DNA of 64,000 bases from JAUWGC01 sp963753055 (GTDB lineage: Bacteria; Bacteroidota; Bacteroidia; Bacteroidales; B18-G4). The stretch lies in NCBI GenBank assembly GCA_963753055.1, contig CAVWAP010000001.1, forward strand, positions 496,001 to 560,000. The letters run 5' to 3'. Positions within the stretch are counted from its first letter, which is position 1, and every line of letters starts with the position of its first letter. Positions 45,744 to 53,528 of the stretch are shown here, one piece after another. Made by a program: the position numbers and the translations under genes. A model generated the notes under the pieces. It ran no database searches, was not told where the DNA came from, and saw only the letters and a list, made by a program, of their open reading frames with translations.

Positions 45744-46439
45744 TCAGAGTATTTTCTTGAGTGAAATCAGATCGTTAACTTCAAAGGTCACATCCTCCTC
45801 ATGCTCGTTATGGTCAAAATTCACATAAACCTGGTCCATATTAACTGATTTTGCACCAATAATATCTACTTCCAGGTCATCTCCGATCATAATGCTTTCT
45901 TCAGGTGTAGCATTGGCTTTTTGAAATGCAAATTGAAAGATCTCTTTCTCAGGCTTTTTGCACCCGGCCTCTTCAGAGGTGATCACCTGGTCGAAGTATT
46001 GCTTCATACCTGATAAAGCAATCTTAGGGTATTGAACCTCTTCAAAACCATTGGTGATAATATGAATCTTATACTTTGGATGGAGGTACTTAAGTATCTT
46101 AACAGCATTGGGAAACAGAAAGATCCTGTCCGGATCTACCGTAATATAATCATTGGCAATATCACAGGCAAGAATAGTATCCTTGATCCCAAAATCATTC
46201 AAGGACATCTCAAACCGACGGACATTCAGCACAGGCTTTTTGATTTCACCCTTGCGGTAGAAACTCCATAACAGGTTATTGTGCTCTTCATATGTCCTGC
46301 GAAAGGCTTCTAGCGATTCGACACCGCGCTCCTCTAAGCCATACTTGTTGTATATGATCTTAAAAGTCTCTTCAGCATTCCTGTCAAAATCCCAAAGCGT
46401 GCGGTCCAGGTCGAAAAACAGATGTTTGTACTTATTCAT
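45744..46439 (-). CDS. HAD-superfamily phosphatase, YjjG-like
   Basis: A 231-residue HAD hydrolase. Motif I is FFDLDRTLWDFD with nucleophile Asp10 and acid Asp12, motif II is HIITNGFEE, and motif IV is MIGDDLEVDIIGA. The helical cap is of the YjjG type, whose characterised members dephosphorylate nucleoside monophosphates, including non-canonical pyrimidines. The start at 46439 (MNKYKHLFFD) places motif I as in homologues. A TAnnTTTG match at 46477-46484 lies about 38 bases upstream. It is divergent from the SPFH gene. Confidence 0.88.
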   Translation of the reverse strand: MNKYKHLFFDLDRTLWDFDRNAEETFKIIYNKYGLEERGVESLEAFRRTYEEHNNLLWSFYRKGEIKKPVLNVRRFEMSLNDFGIKDTILACDIANDYITVDPDRIFLFPNAVKILKYLHPKYKIHIITNGFEEVQYPKIALSGMKQYFDQVITSEEAGCKKPEKEIFQFAFQKANATPEESIMIGDDLEVDIIGAKSVNMDQVYVNFDHNEHEEDVTFEVNDLISLKKIL

Positions 46440-46476
46440 GAAATGTAGGGTCAAGATTGGTTTTAGGATTTCTGGT

Positions 46477-46484
46477 CAAAAATA
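46477..46484 (-). promoter_or_regulatory. Bacteroidota -7 element before the HAD gene
   Basis: The minus strand reads TATTTTTG, a match to TAnnTTTG, leaving a leader of about 30 bases before the ATG at 46439. Confidence 0.5.
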
Positions 46485-46519
46485 ATAGAAAAACACTTGA
46501 CAAATGAAAAATAATTTCG

Positions 46520-46546
46520 TATCATTGTGATATCAATATAATATCA
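46520..46546 (+). promoter_or_regulatory. Three TATCA words at 11-bp spacing before the SPFH gene
   Basis: TATCA starts at 46520, 46531 and 46542, exactly one helical turn apart, 24 to 50 bases before the SPFH ATG. The first two are part of a short palindrome (TATCA-TTG-TGATA). Phased short words like these suit binding by a ribbon-helix-helix repressor, and an Arc-type protein is encoded by the second gene of this operon. Confidence 0.4.
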
Positions 46547-46569
46547 TTATAAATCAAAATCATAAAATC

Positions 46570-47424
46570 ATGAAAGACGAAAAAAATTATTCACCAGCCA
46601 ATGGGTACATGATGCTGACCATTATATTGCTGCTCATTATACTTTCCATTTTAGGGTTGGTGATGATGAAGAACTTTTTATTGATCATTCCTCTGGCAAT
46701 CGGATTATTCCTTTTACCTGGATTTATGATCATTAACCCGAATGAATCCATGGTATTGATCCTTTTCGGTGCTTATAAGGGAACTGCTAAAAGCAACGGA
46801 TTTCACTGGGTAAATCCATTTTTTACCAAGAAAAAGATATCTCTGAGGGCCCGTAATCTGGAAAGTGACCCCATCAAGGTTAATGATAAGGTGGGTAATC
46901 CGATCATGATCGGTATTGTGCTGGTCTGGAAAGTTGAGAATACATTCAAGGCTGCTTTTGATGTTGATGATTATCAGCATTTTGTAGATATTCAGACTGA
47001 AGCTGCCATCAGGAAGCTGGCCGGGCATTATCCCTATGATAATTTTGATGATGAAGGAGCTGAAATTACGCTACGTTCCGGTGGAGAGGAGGTCAACCAT
47101 GTATTGGAAGAAGAGATCAGGGAAAGGCTTGCCATTGCAGGTGTCCATGTGATTGAAGCCAGGATTGCATACCTGGCTTATGCCTCAGAGATTGCTGGTG
47201 CCATGTTGAGAAGGCAACAGGCCACCGCGATTGTTGCTGCCCGTATCAAAATCGTTGAAGGTGCAGTTGGTATGGTGCACCTGGCTTTGGAGAAATTAAG
47301 CAAGAATAAAATCGTTGAGATGGATGAAGATAAGAAAGCCAGCATGGTGAGCAACCTTATGGTCGTTCTCTGTTCTGATAAAGATGCAACTCCAGTTGTG
47401 AATACGGGTACATTACATCAATAA
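46570..47424 (+). CDS. SPFH/band 7 membrane protein
   Basis: A 284-residue protein with an N-terminal hydrophobic double segment (about residues 15-60), followed by a prohibitin/stomatin-type SPFH domain (NPNESMVLILFGAYKGT near 56, EAAIRKLAGHYPYD near 143, ERLAIAGVHVIEARIAYLAY near 185). The C-terminal part is helical. SPFH proteins assemble as rings in membrane microdomains and often regulate proteases such as FtsH, which lies 3 kb away here. The next two genes are closely coupled. Confidence 0.87.
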   Translation: MKDEKNYSPANGYMMLTIILLLIILSILGLVMMKNFLLIIPLAIGLFLLPGFMIINPNESMVLILFGAYKGTAKSNGFHWVNPFFTKKKISLRARNLESDPIKVNDKVGNPIMIGIVLVWKVENTFKAAFDVDDYQHFVDIQTEAAIRKLAGHYPYDNFDDEGAEITLRSGGEEVNHVLEEEIRERLAIAGVHVIEARIAYLAYASEIAGAMLRRQQATAIVAARIKIVEGAVGMVHLALEKLSKNKIVEMDEDKKASMVSNLMVVLCSDKDATPVVNTGTLHQ

Positions 47425-47426
47425 GC

Positions 47427-47576
47427 ATGGCGAAAAAGAAACCATTCGTACTCCGTCTGAATCCGGAAACCCTGGATAAGATCGAGAAATGGGCTGCTGA
47501 TGAATTCAGAAGTGTCAATGGGCAGTTGGAGTGGATCATTGACAGGGCGATCAAACAAGCAAAAAGAGATAAATAA
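47427..47576 (+). CDS. Arc-type ribbon-helix-helix small protein
   Basis: A 49-residue protein (MAKKKPFVLRLNPETLDKIE followed by a second helix ending IDRAIKQAKRDK). The pattern FVLRLNPETLDKIEKWAADE plus GQLEWIIDRAI fits the strand-helix-helix fold of Arc/MetJ repressors, which dimerise to insert a two-stranded sheet in the DNA major groove. It starts 2 bases after the SPFH stop. Its TAA shares one base with the ATG of the next gene (TAATG), so the three genes form a tightly coupled operon. It may bind the phased TATCA words upstream of the SPFH gene. Confidence 0.85.
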   Translation: MAKKKPFVLRLNPETLDKIEKWAADEFRSVNGQLEWIIDRAIKQAKRDK

Positions 47577-48196
47577 TGGAAGATTCAAAGTCATATATCA
47601 AAGTCCTTGAAGACTATGGCAGGAAGACCGGAAGGGTTGTAAATACGGATATAAAAACGTATAAGCGAATGCGTGGAATTGGACAATACGGTGAACCTGA
47701 AACCTGGTTCTTATCCATGCAGGATGCACCCTCTTCCGATAACTTTTTTTGCTGCTACTATGGATCTAACCTGGAAGTTGGGAAATACCGCACTTTCAGC
47801 GGTGTTTTCCTGCCTGTTAATGTTTATAATAAATCACAGCTATTACTCTGTCAGTCAGATATCATGGACAAGCTCTCAGGAATGTTTGGGAAGAAAGCTG
47901 AGAAGACAGGATATACTTCATTTGATAAGAAGACCTTTTTAAAAACAAATGATACTTCACTTGCACGTAAGCTGTTTGCCAGGAGCTCTGTACAATCAGA
48001 AATACTAAGATCATATAAGGATATTACCGGGTTGCTTATCGGAGTCAATGAAATTAGTTTCAGCAATATTCCTGAGCTGGAAGGGAAGAGCACCATATCT
48101 GCTTTCATCCGCTACGACTGGATCACCGAAGGAAAACAAATAGAAAAGTTATTCAAACTAGGATCAATGCTCCGGGAACAACTACCAAAAATCTGA
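47576..48196 (+). CDS. Conserved-looking protein of unknown function
   Basis: A 206-residue soluble protein with no signal peptide or membrane segment. I do not recognise its family. It has a basic N-terminus (ISYIKVLEDYGRKTG-like region), a Cys pair in NFFCCYYGSN near residue 57 and mixed alpha/beta content. Coupling to the SPFH and Arc-type genes suggests a related role. The final codons and stop fall inside a degenerate 7-bp repeat that also encodes the end of the convergent gene. Confidence 0.7.
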   Translation: MEDSKSYIKVLEDYGRKTGRVVNTDIKTYKRMRGIGQYGEPETWFLSMQDAPSSDNFFCCYYGSNLEVGKYRTFSGVFLPVNVYNKSQLLLCQSDIMDKLSGMFGKKAEKTGYTSFDKKTFLKTNDTSLARKLFARSSVQSEILRSYKDITGLLIGVNEISFSNIPELEGKSTISAFIRYDWITEGKQIEKLFKLGSMLREQLPKI

Positions 48197-48213
48197 TATC
48201 AGATATCAGATTT
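48193..48213. repeat. Heptamer tandem repeat (CTGATAT/CAGATAT/CAGATTT) spanning two stop codons
   Basis: Three 7-bp units cover the last codon and stop of the unknown plus-strand gene and the stop and final codons of the minus-strand radical SAM gene. The two genes are separated by 2 bases, so the repeat has become part of both coding ends. Confidence 0.7.
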
Positions 48214-49149
48214 CCAATTCTTCCCCTGCCACGTGTCTCTATGCTCCAGTTCCTTTTCAATCCGTTCCAGGATCTGTTCATTGCGGATCAATCCCCATCC
48301 CGGTCCGGCCTGGAACCGTGGCGGCACTTCGCCGGCAAAGCGTTCAATGATGAAACCCGGATTTAGCTTTTCGATAAACTGGACCACAAGGTCTATGTAT
48401 TCTTCCAGGGAGAAAAAATGAAAAGCATTTGGGTCTGTTTCATAATCTTTGGCCATCCTGGTGCCTTTGATGATCTGGAGTTGATGAAATTTAATATTGT
48501 TTAGCGGCAGCCGAGAAAGGATTTGTGCCTCTGCCAGGATCTCTTGCCTGCTCTCGCCTGGCAGGCCAAATATCAAATGTGCTCCGGTTTTAATACCAGC
48601 CTCATTGGTCTTCTGAATAGCCTCAACAGTTTCTTCAAAGGTATGACCACGGTTGATCCTCTCAAGGGTTTTATTATAGCATGATTCAATTCCATATTCA
48701 ATGATGATATAATGAGTCTTTGATAGCTCTTTGAAATATCCAAGCTTTTCATCATCAATACAATCAGGTCGTGTCCCGATCACCAAACCAAGGATATTTG
48801 GAAACTGAAGGGCCTGCTCATAAATCTTCTTCAGCTCTTCCAGGGGAGCATAGGTGTTCGAATAAGGCTGGAAGTAGGCAAGGTATTTGGATGCCCTTCG
48901 GTAGCGCCATTCATGAAACTCAATACCCTCCCGGATCTGTTGTTCAACCGGTTTTTTCGGATCGCAATAGGAAGGGTTAAAAGCATCATTGTTGCAATAG
49001 GTACATCCTCCGCGCCCCTTACTGCCATCGCGGTTGGGACAAGTAAACCCGGCATCAATGCTCAGCTTCTGGACACGTTCCCCAAATTCTTTTCGAAAGT
49101 AATTGGAATATGCATTAAAACGTCGATTATGTCCCCAGTAGAAATTCAT
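48199..49149 (-). CDS. Radical SAM protein, YhcC-like (TIGR01212 type)
   Basis: A 316-residue radical SAM protein. The ATG at 49149 (MNFYWGHNRRFN) is the usual start. The longer reading would begin with unrelated residues. The cluster motif is the spaced form CPNRDGSKGRGGCTYCNN (about residues 35-52). HLIFGLPGESRQEI and KFHQLQIIKGT mark the rest of the barrel. The family is widespread and its reaction is undetermined, possibly an RNA or small-molecule modification. It is convergent with the preceding gene. Confidence 0.87.
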   Translation of the reverse strand: MNFYWGHNRRFNAYSNYFRKEFGERVQKLSIDAGFTCPNRDGSKGRGGCTYCNNDAFNPSYCDPKKPVEQQIREGIEFHEWRYRRASKYLAYFQPYSNTYAPLEELKKIYEQALQFPNILGLVIGTRPDCIDDEKLGYFKELSKTHYIIIEYGIESCYNKTLERINRGHTFEETVEAIQKTNEAGIKTGAHLIFGLPGESRQEILAEAQILSRLPLNNIKFHQLQIIKGTRMAKDYETDPNAFHFFSLEEYIDLVVQFIEKLNPGFIIERFAGEVPPRFQAGPGWGLIRNEQILERIEKELEHRDTWQGKNWKSDI

Positions 49150-49202
49150 ATAGTTAAAATTATGAATAAGGGATTCTACCCAGTGGATAGAACCCCTCAA
49201 AT

Positions 49203-49230
49203 ATCGTAAATTCTAAAACGTAAATTGTAA
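49203..49230. repeat. Degenerate heptamer repeat (ATCGTAA/ATTCTAA/AACGTAA/ATTGTAA)
   Basis: Four 7-bp units ending in TAA lie between the radical SAM gene start and the end of the peptide transporter gene. The unit is AT-rich and degenerate but keeps phase. Confidence 0.6.
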
Positions 49231-49233
49231 AGT

Positions 49234-50898
49234 CTATGCTCCTTTAGTTACTCTTTCCAAACGCTTGAGGATAGAGAAGATAAATGCAGCTGAAACCAGA
49301 CAGCAGATCACAAAGATCAGCCAGAGTGACCACAGTGGTATCCTATCCCACATAAATGATCCTACGAAAAGGAGTTTATTACCCAGGGCTGTTGCCAGCA
49401 ACCAGCCTCCTTGCATAAGTCCCTGGAAGCGCGGGGGTGATACTTTCGAAACAAATGAAAGTCCCATCGGGCTCAGGAATAACTCTGCAATAGTCAGGAT
49501 CAGGTAACTGCTCATCAGCCAGTATGGGGATACCCTGCCATCATCAAGTACAGGTTCTCCTCCAAGCTCGAATGGAGATACTAGGCCAAGAGAGCCCCAT
49601 ATCATGATCACAAATCCCATCGAGGCGATAATCATTCCAATACCAATCTTCTTTGGTGTGGAAGGTTCTTTACCACGTTTGTTCAACCAGGCAAAGATGC
49701 CCATCACCAGGAAGGTTAGGGTTACTATATACAAAGGATTATAGGATTGGAAGATCTCCGGTTCAATAGGATTGGTAACAGGATTATTGCCAGAGTAGAA
49801 GTAATAGGTAAGGTATCCTCCTACTAATAGCAAGCCTGCACCTATAAACCTGAAAGTCATTTTGGATTTCCTTAGTAGCAATAGGACAAGTCCAACCACT
49901 GCACCGATAAATGCGAGTAGCTGGTAAAGATCAAAGAACAGGTAAGTAAACGGGCCCACTGCTTTAACCGTGTAGTCACGTGCAAACATTGTAAGTGTCA
50001 GGCCATTTTGGTGGAATGACATCCAGAAGAAGATAACAACGATGAATACAAGCCCGAGTGCAATGAGACGAGGTTTCTCTTCTGACCAAGGCATTTTTGC
50101 AAGCTGCTGATTTTCTGCTTTCCTGGCTTCGACATGCTTGGCTGGCAGGTGCCTGTTAAAGATCACATACACCAGCAATGAGACTATCATTGCGCCTGCA
50201 GCTATACCAAAAGCATAATTGTATCCGCGGGAGAATACATCCAGATATTCATGAACGAAGGTTCCCAGGTCTGTTACCGGTCCTGCTATATTAACTTTGT
50301 CGGCCAGAACCTGCAGATTCTCAACATTTTGCATGTTGCCATTCTGATATTGGTGGCAGAGTGAAGGTAAGCTGGCATCATGCAGGAAACCATTGGTTTT
50401 TAGCATCCAGTTCCTGATACCTGTGGCAACAAAAGGCGCGAAGAATGCTCCGATATTGATACCCATATAGAAGAGCATGAATGCCGAATCTCGAAGCTTA
50501 TCGTATTTTGGGTCATCGTACATCTGACCTACCACCGCCTGAAGGTTCCCTTTAAATAGTCCGTTACCAAAGGCAATGACAAATAATGCAGAAACAGTTG
50601 CGGCCAGTGTCAGACCGGGGATGGCCATTAATATATAACCCACGAACATAATGACTATACCGGACAGGATGACCGTTTTGTATCGTTTTGACCAGTCAGC
50701 AAGCAGACCCCCAAGCAGGGCCAGGGCATAAATGGCAAAATAGAACCAACTGTAAATACTACCTGCTTTTTCCGCAGAGAGGTCATACTTTGCCTGGAGG
50801 AACAATACAAGAATCGCCATCATGGTGTAGAAGCCAAAACGCTCACCCATGTTGGAGAAAAAGGCAACAAGCAGACCTTTCGGATGTCCTTTTAACAT
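49234..50898 (-). CDS. POT/PTR family proton-dependent oligopeptide transporter
   Basis: A 554-residue major facilitator with about 13 membrane segments. The N-terminal FFSNMGERFGFYTMMAILVL (about residues 13-32) contains the ERFGFY motif for proton coupling. The FYMGINIGAFFAPF (about 142-155) POT signature follows. It imports di- and tripeptides with protons, matching the extracellular peptidase encoded elsewhere in this window. A TAnnTTTG match at 50954-50961 lies about 55 bases upstream. It is monocistronic. Confidence 0.94.
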   Translation of the reverse strand: MLKGHPKGLLVAFFSNMGERFGFYTMMAILVLFLQAKYDLSAEKAGSIYSWFYFAIYALALLGGLLADWSKRYKTVILSGIVIMFVGYILMAIPGLTLAATVSALFVIAFGNGLFKGNLQAVVGQMYDDPKYDKLRDSAFMLFYMGINIGAFFAPFVATGIRNWMLKTNGFLHDASLPSLCHQYQNGNMQNVENLQVLADKVNIAGPVTDLGTFVHEYLDVFSRGYNYAFGIAAGAMIVSLLVYVIFNRHLPAKHVEARKAENQQLAKMPWSEEKPRLIALGLVFIVVIFFWMSFHQNGLTLTMFARDYTVKAVGPFTYLFFDLYQLLAFIGAVVGLVLLLLRKSKMTFRFIGAGLLLVGGYLTYYFYSGNNPVTNPIEPEIFQSYNPLYIVTLTFLVMGIFAWLNKRGKEPSTPKKIGIGMIIASMGFVIMIWGSLGLVSPFELGGEPVLDDGRVSPYWLMSSYLILTIAELFLSPMGLSFVSKVSPPRFQGLMQGGWLLATALGNKLLFVGSFMWDRIPLWSLWLIFVICCLVSAAFIFSILKRLERVTKGA

Positions 50899-50953
50899 TT
50901 TTTTTAGTTTAAGTGAATACTATTTAGTTGTATGGATTTTCGACTGAAGCATA

Positions 50954-50961
50954 CAAAAATA
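50954..50961 (-). promoter_or_regulatory. Bacteroidota -7 element before the peptide transporter
   Basis: The minus strand reads TATTTTTG, a TAnnTTTG match, predicting a leader of about 50 bases before the ATG at 50898. Confidence 0.5.
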
Positions 50962-51001
50962 AACAAAAAACCCACTATTGCAAATTATTCAGTGACCAGA
51001 T

Positions 51002-51029
51002 CCGGTATCCGGTATCCGGCATCTGGTAT
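51002..51029. repeat. Heptamer tandem repeat, unit CCGGTAT, 4 copies
   Basis: CCGGTAT, CCGGTAT, CCGGCAT and CTGGTAT lie in phase in the space between the divergent peptide transporter and sigma factor genes. Confidence 0.85.
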
Positions 51030-51106
51030 CTGCTTAATAGGTGCATTGTCAAATATTATTACTATTTTCCTGTAATAAAAACGCAGACCTCTCGTCTTGT
51101 TATTGT

Positions 51107-51622
51107 ATGACAGCTGAATCCTTCAAAACTGAAGTATTACCGATCAAAAACAAATTATACAGATTTGCTTTACGGATGCTGAGCGACCACGAAGAGGCGC
51201 AGGATACAGTCCAGGAAGTGTTCCTTAGATTATGGGCCAAAAGAGAAAAGTTGAATGAATACAGGAGCGTAGAAGCTTTTGCCATGATCATCACCAAGAA
51301 TCTATGCCTGGATATACTAAAATCAAGCAGGAGCAAGAACATTGAATTGAAAGATCAGCTGGAAACAGAAGGTTCCATTACACCTTATGAGGTTACAGAA
51401 AAGAAAGACATGAAAAACAAAGTGATCAATATCATCAACACCTTGCCCGAGCAACAAAAGATGATAATCCATATGAGGGATATCGAGGGGCTTGGTTATG
51501 ATGAGATCGCTGAGGTGATGGAAATGAGTTTAAACAATGTCAGGGTAAACCTGTCGAGAGCAAGAAAAAGGGTTAGGGACAATTTAATTAAAGCCCAGAA
51601 TTATGAGTTTTCAAACAATTGA
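51107..51622 (+). CDS. ECF-type RNA polymerase sigma factor
   Basis: A 171-residue sigma-70 family factor. Region 2 (LYRFALRMLSDHEEAQDTVQ, followed by EVFLRLW) and region 4 (LPEQQKMIIHMRDIEGLGYD and SLNNVRVNLSRARKRV) are complete and linked by about 40 residues, with no region 1 or 3. The start at 51107 (MTAESFKTEV) gives the normal N-terminus. The next gene, overlapping by 20 bases, looks like its anti-sigma factor, and two DUF4252 genes follow. This is a common Bacteroidota envelope-response arrangement. Confidence 0.93.
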   Translation: MTAESFKTEVLPIKNKLYRFALRMLSDHEEAQDTVQEVFLRLWAKREKLNEYRSVEAFAMIITKNLCLDILKSSRSKNIELKDQLETEGSITPYEVTEKKDMKNKVINIINTLPEQQKMIIHMRDIEGLGYDEIAEVMEMSLNNVRVNLSRARKRVRDNLIKAQNYEFSNN

Positions 51623-52178
51623 GAAATTACTGCAAAAGTACTTTGAGGGAGAGACATCCCTTCAGGAAGAGGATCAGCTTAAAGCCTTCTTCCAGCAGGA
51701 TGATGTCCCACCTCACCTGATGTCTTTGAAGCAGTTATTCATCACTTATACACAGCAGAAGGAAACTGAAGTGTTGGATGAAAAATTTGATGAAGACATC
51801 ATGTCGCGCATTAAGAGTGATACAGTTATCTCCATCAGGAGAAAACGCAGATCGAAAATTTATATGATCTCCGGTATCGCTGCCAGCATCCTGCTGATCA
51901 TTGCCTTCTCAATCTATTTCAATATGGCTACTAAAACCATTGAAGACACCTTCAATGACCCTCAGATTGCTTATAATGAAGCGAAGAAAGTAATGCTTTT
52001 TATAAGTGACAAGCTTAATAAGGGTGTCCAGCCGGTAAGTGAAGCAACAGCAAAAATGGACCAGGGAGTTCAAAATTTAAAAACGATTGAGAAATTCAAT
52101 GCCGGAATGAAAGAAACAGGTCAACTGGAAAAATTTAACAGAATTCAATTTTTATTAAATAACGCTGTCATGCCTTAA
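51603..52178 (+). CDS. Putative anti-sigma factor, single-pass membrane protein
   Basis: A 191-residue protein with an acidic, helical cytoplasmic N-terminus (MSFQTIEKLLQKYFEGETSL, residues 1-20), a basic stretch (RRKRRSK near 83), one membrane segment (about 88-106, ISGIAASILLIIAFSIY) and a C-terminal outer domain. Layout and position, overlapping the sigma gene, indicate an anti-sigma factor, although no zinc-binding ZAS motif is visible. Confidence 0.75.
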   Translation: MSFQTIEKLLQKYFEGETSLQEEDQLKAFFQQDDVPPHLMSLKQLFITYTQQKETEVLDEKFDEDIMSRIKSDTVISIRRKRRSKIYMISGIAASILLIIAFSIYFNMATKTIEDTFNDPQIAYNEAKKVMLFISDKLNKGVQPVSEATAKMDQGVQNLKTIEKFNAGMKETGQLEKFNRIQFLLNNAVMP

Positions 52179-52201
52179 GCATGGCAATAAATTCAGAAAT
52201 C

Positions 52202-52744
52202 ATGAAAAAATTATTGATCACCTTACTGACAAGCCTCTTTTTGATCCCACTGGTTTCTAGCGGACAAACCAGTCCTACAGACGAACTATTTGAGAAGTAC
52301 AGTGGAAAAGAAGGTTACACTACCGTGCATATATCTAAGGAGTTATTCGGTATGCTATCGCAGATAGATGACCAGGGTGACCCCAAAACCAAGGAGATGA
52401 AAGATGCTATGAGTAAACTCGAATTTATCCGGATCCTGATGCTTGAGGATTGTGCTGATGCTGCAAAACTCAAAAGCTTTAAGGGGGAATTGAAACAATT
52501 TGAAGTCAAAGATTTCAAGGAGCTGATGATCGTGAAAGAGCAAAAAGAAGAGGTACAGTTCCTGGCACGCAAGAACAGTGATGACGTGATCGAAGAGCTT
52601 CTCCTTGTTATCGATTCAGATGATGAGGCCGGCTTCATAAGCATAGTTGGATTAATTGATATGAACACGATCTCAAAACTGTCACACACCATGGGTATCC
52701 AGGGGATGGAGAACCTGGATCAGCTCGAGGAAATCGAAAAGTAG
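52202..52744 (+). CDS. DUF4252 protein, copy 1
   Basis: A 180-residue exported protein with a signal peptide (MKKLLITLLTSLFLIPLVSS, cleavage near SGQ). The ATG at 52202 is preferred to 52181 for that reason. The mature part (ELFEKYSGKEGYTTVHISKE ... LEFIRILMLED ... DFKELMIVKEQKEEVQFLAR) matches DUF4252, found next to ECF sigma factors in Bacteroidota. Function is unknown. Confidence 0.82.
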   Translation: MKKLLITLLTSLFLIPLVSSGQTSPTDELFEKYSGKEGYTTVHISKELFGMLSQIDDQGDPKTKEMKDAMSKLEFIRILMLEDCADAAKLKSFKGELKQFEVKDFKELMIVKEQKEEVQFLARKNSDDVIEELLLVIDSDDEAGFISIVGLIDMNTISKLSHTMGIQGMENLDQLEEIEK

Positions 52745-52747
52745 TTG

Positions 52748-52782
52748 ATTTACGATTTACAGTTTACAATTTACAATTTACG
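52748..52782. repeat. Heptamer tandem repeat, unit ATTTACR, 5 copies
   Basis: Five phased units (ATTTACG, ATTTACA, GTTTACA, ATTTACA, ATTTACG) fill the gap between the two DUF4252 genes, inside an otherwise continuous operon. Confidence 0.85.
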
Positions 52783-52805
52783 ATATATAGCAAATAGAAT
52801 ACATT

Positions 52806-53354
52806 ATGAAACATTTAAAATACATCCTTATCCTGGTCATGGCCGTTGCCATGGCCGGTTCTGTTATGGCCCAGAAGAGCGCCCTGAACAAACTCTCAAA
52901 GAAATATTCCAAAATGGAAGGCTTCACCTATAAGGAAATTACCGCCGAGGATATCAACATTGACCTGAGCAGCGACGATGCATCAGGTATCCGTTATGCA
53001 CTTGATAACCTGGATTATATCAGGATCATCAAAACTGATGATGAAAATCCGGATGCAGAGCAGGCTTCCATTCTTAAGAATAAAGTGAATGATATTATTA
53101 AAGCGGAAAGCTTTGAAAGACTAATTATGGTGCAGGACGGAGATGAGCAAGTTGGCCTTTATATGAGGAAGAATGACAATGGCAATGTCACCGATGGTGT
53201 TCTTACCATTGCCGAAGATGGTGAAGTAGCCTTGATCTACGTTAAAGGTGATTTCGACATGTCCCAGGTTGGTGGCCTGAAGAACCTGAGCTACCTGCAA
53301 AGCCTGGGGAAAGAAACTACCGGAGCCATGGAAGGCATGGACGACCCGGAGTAA
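52806..53354 (+). CDS. DUF4252 protein, copy 2
   Basis: A 182-residue paralogue of the preceding gene with a signal peptide (MKHLKYILILVMAVAMAGSV ... MAQ). NKLSKKYSKMEGFTYKEITA (about 26-45), LDYIRIIKTDDE and ERLIMVQDGDEQVGLYMRK align with copy 1. The two are probably an ancient tandem duplication under the same sigma operon. The C-terminus is acidic and Met-rich (GAMEGMDDPE). Confidence 0.82.
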   Translation: MKHLKYILILVMAVAMAGSVMAQKSALNKLSKKYSKMEGFTYKEITAEDINIDLSSDDASGIRYALDNLDYIRIIKTDDENPDAEQASILKNKVNDIIKAESFERLIMVQDGDEQVGLYMRKNDNGNVTDGVLTIAEDGEVALIYVKGDFDMSQVGGLKNLSYLQSLGKETTGAMEGMDDPE

Positions 53355-53361
53355 CGGTCAG

Positions 53362-53460
53362 ACTTCCCACCGCACGGGCCCCGAAAGGGCCACACCATTC
53401 GTGCACTCCCCGCACCATCTAGCTTTGAACTGTTCCTTTTTCAAATTCTGTGACGATGCC
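53362..53460. other. GC-rich structured non-coding stretch at the end of the cassette region
   Basis: This 53355-53528 interval between convergent genes is noticeably richer in G+C than its surroundings. It contains a hairpin with stem GGCCC/GGGCC around CGAAA, nested in GCAC...GTGC. Two GTTGTGT words lie at 53477-53483 and 53503-53509. No ORF, tRNA or known riboswitch could be recognised. It may be a remnant of an inserted element or a small structured RNA. Confidence 0.35.
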
Positions 53461-53528
53461 GGGTAGAACCGGAAAAGTTGTGTCAGTCTTTCGCCACCGA
53501 GGGTTGTGTAGTATAAAGCTGTAATGTA

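Noticed and set aside
53355..53528. Group II intron end or known riboswitch in the GC-rich stretch
   Set aside because: The GTGCG-like words and GNRA-type hairpin are suggestive, but domain V and riboswitch core motifs could not be matched.
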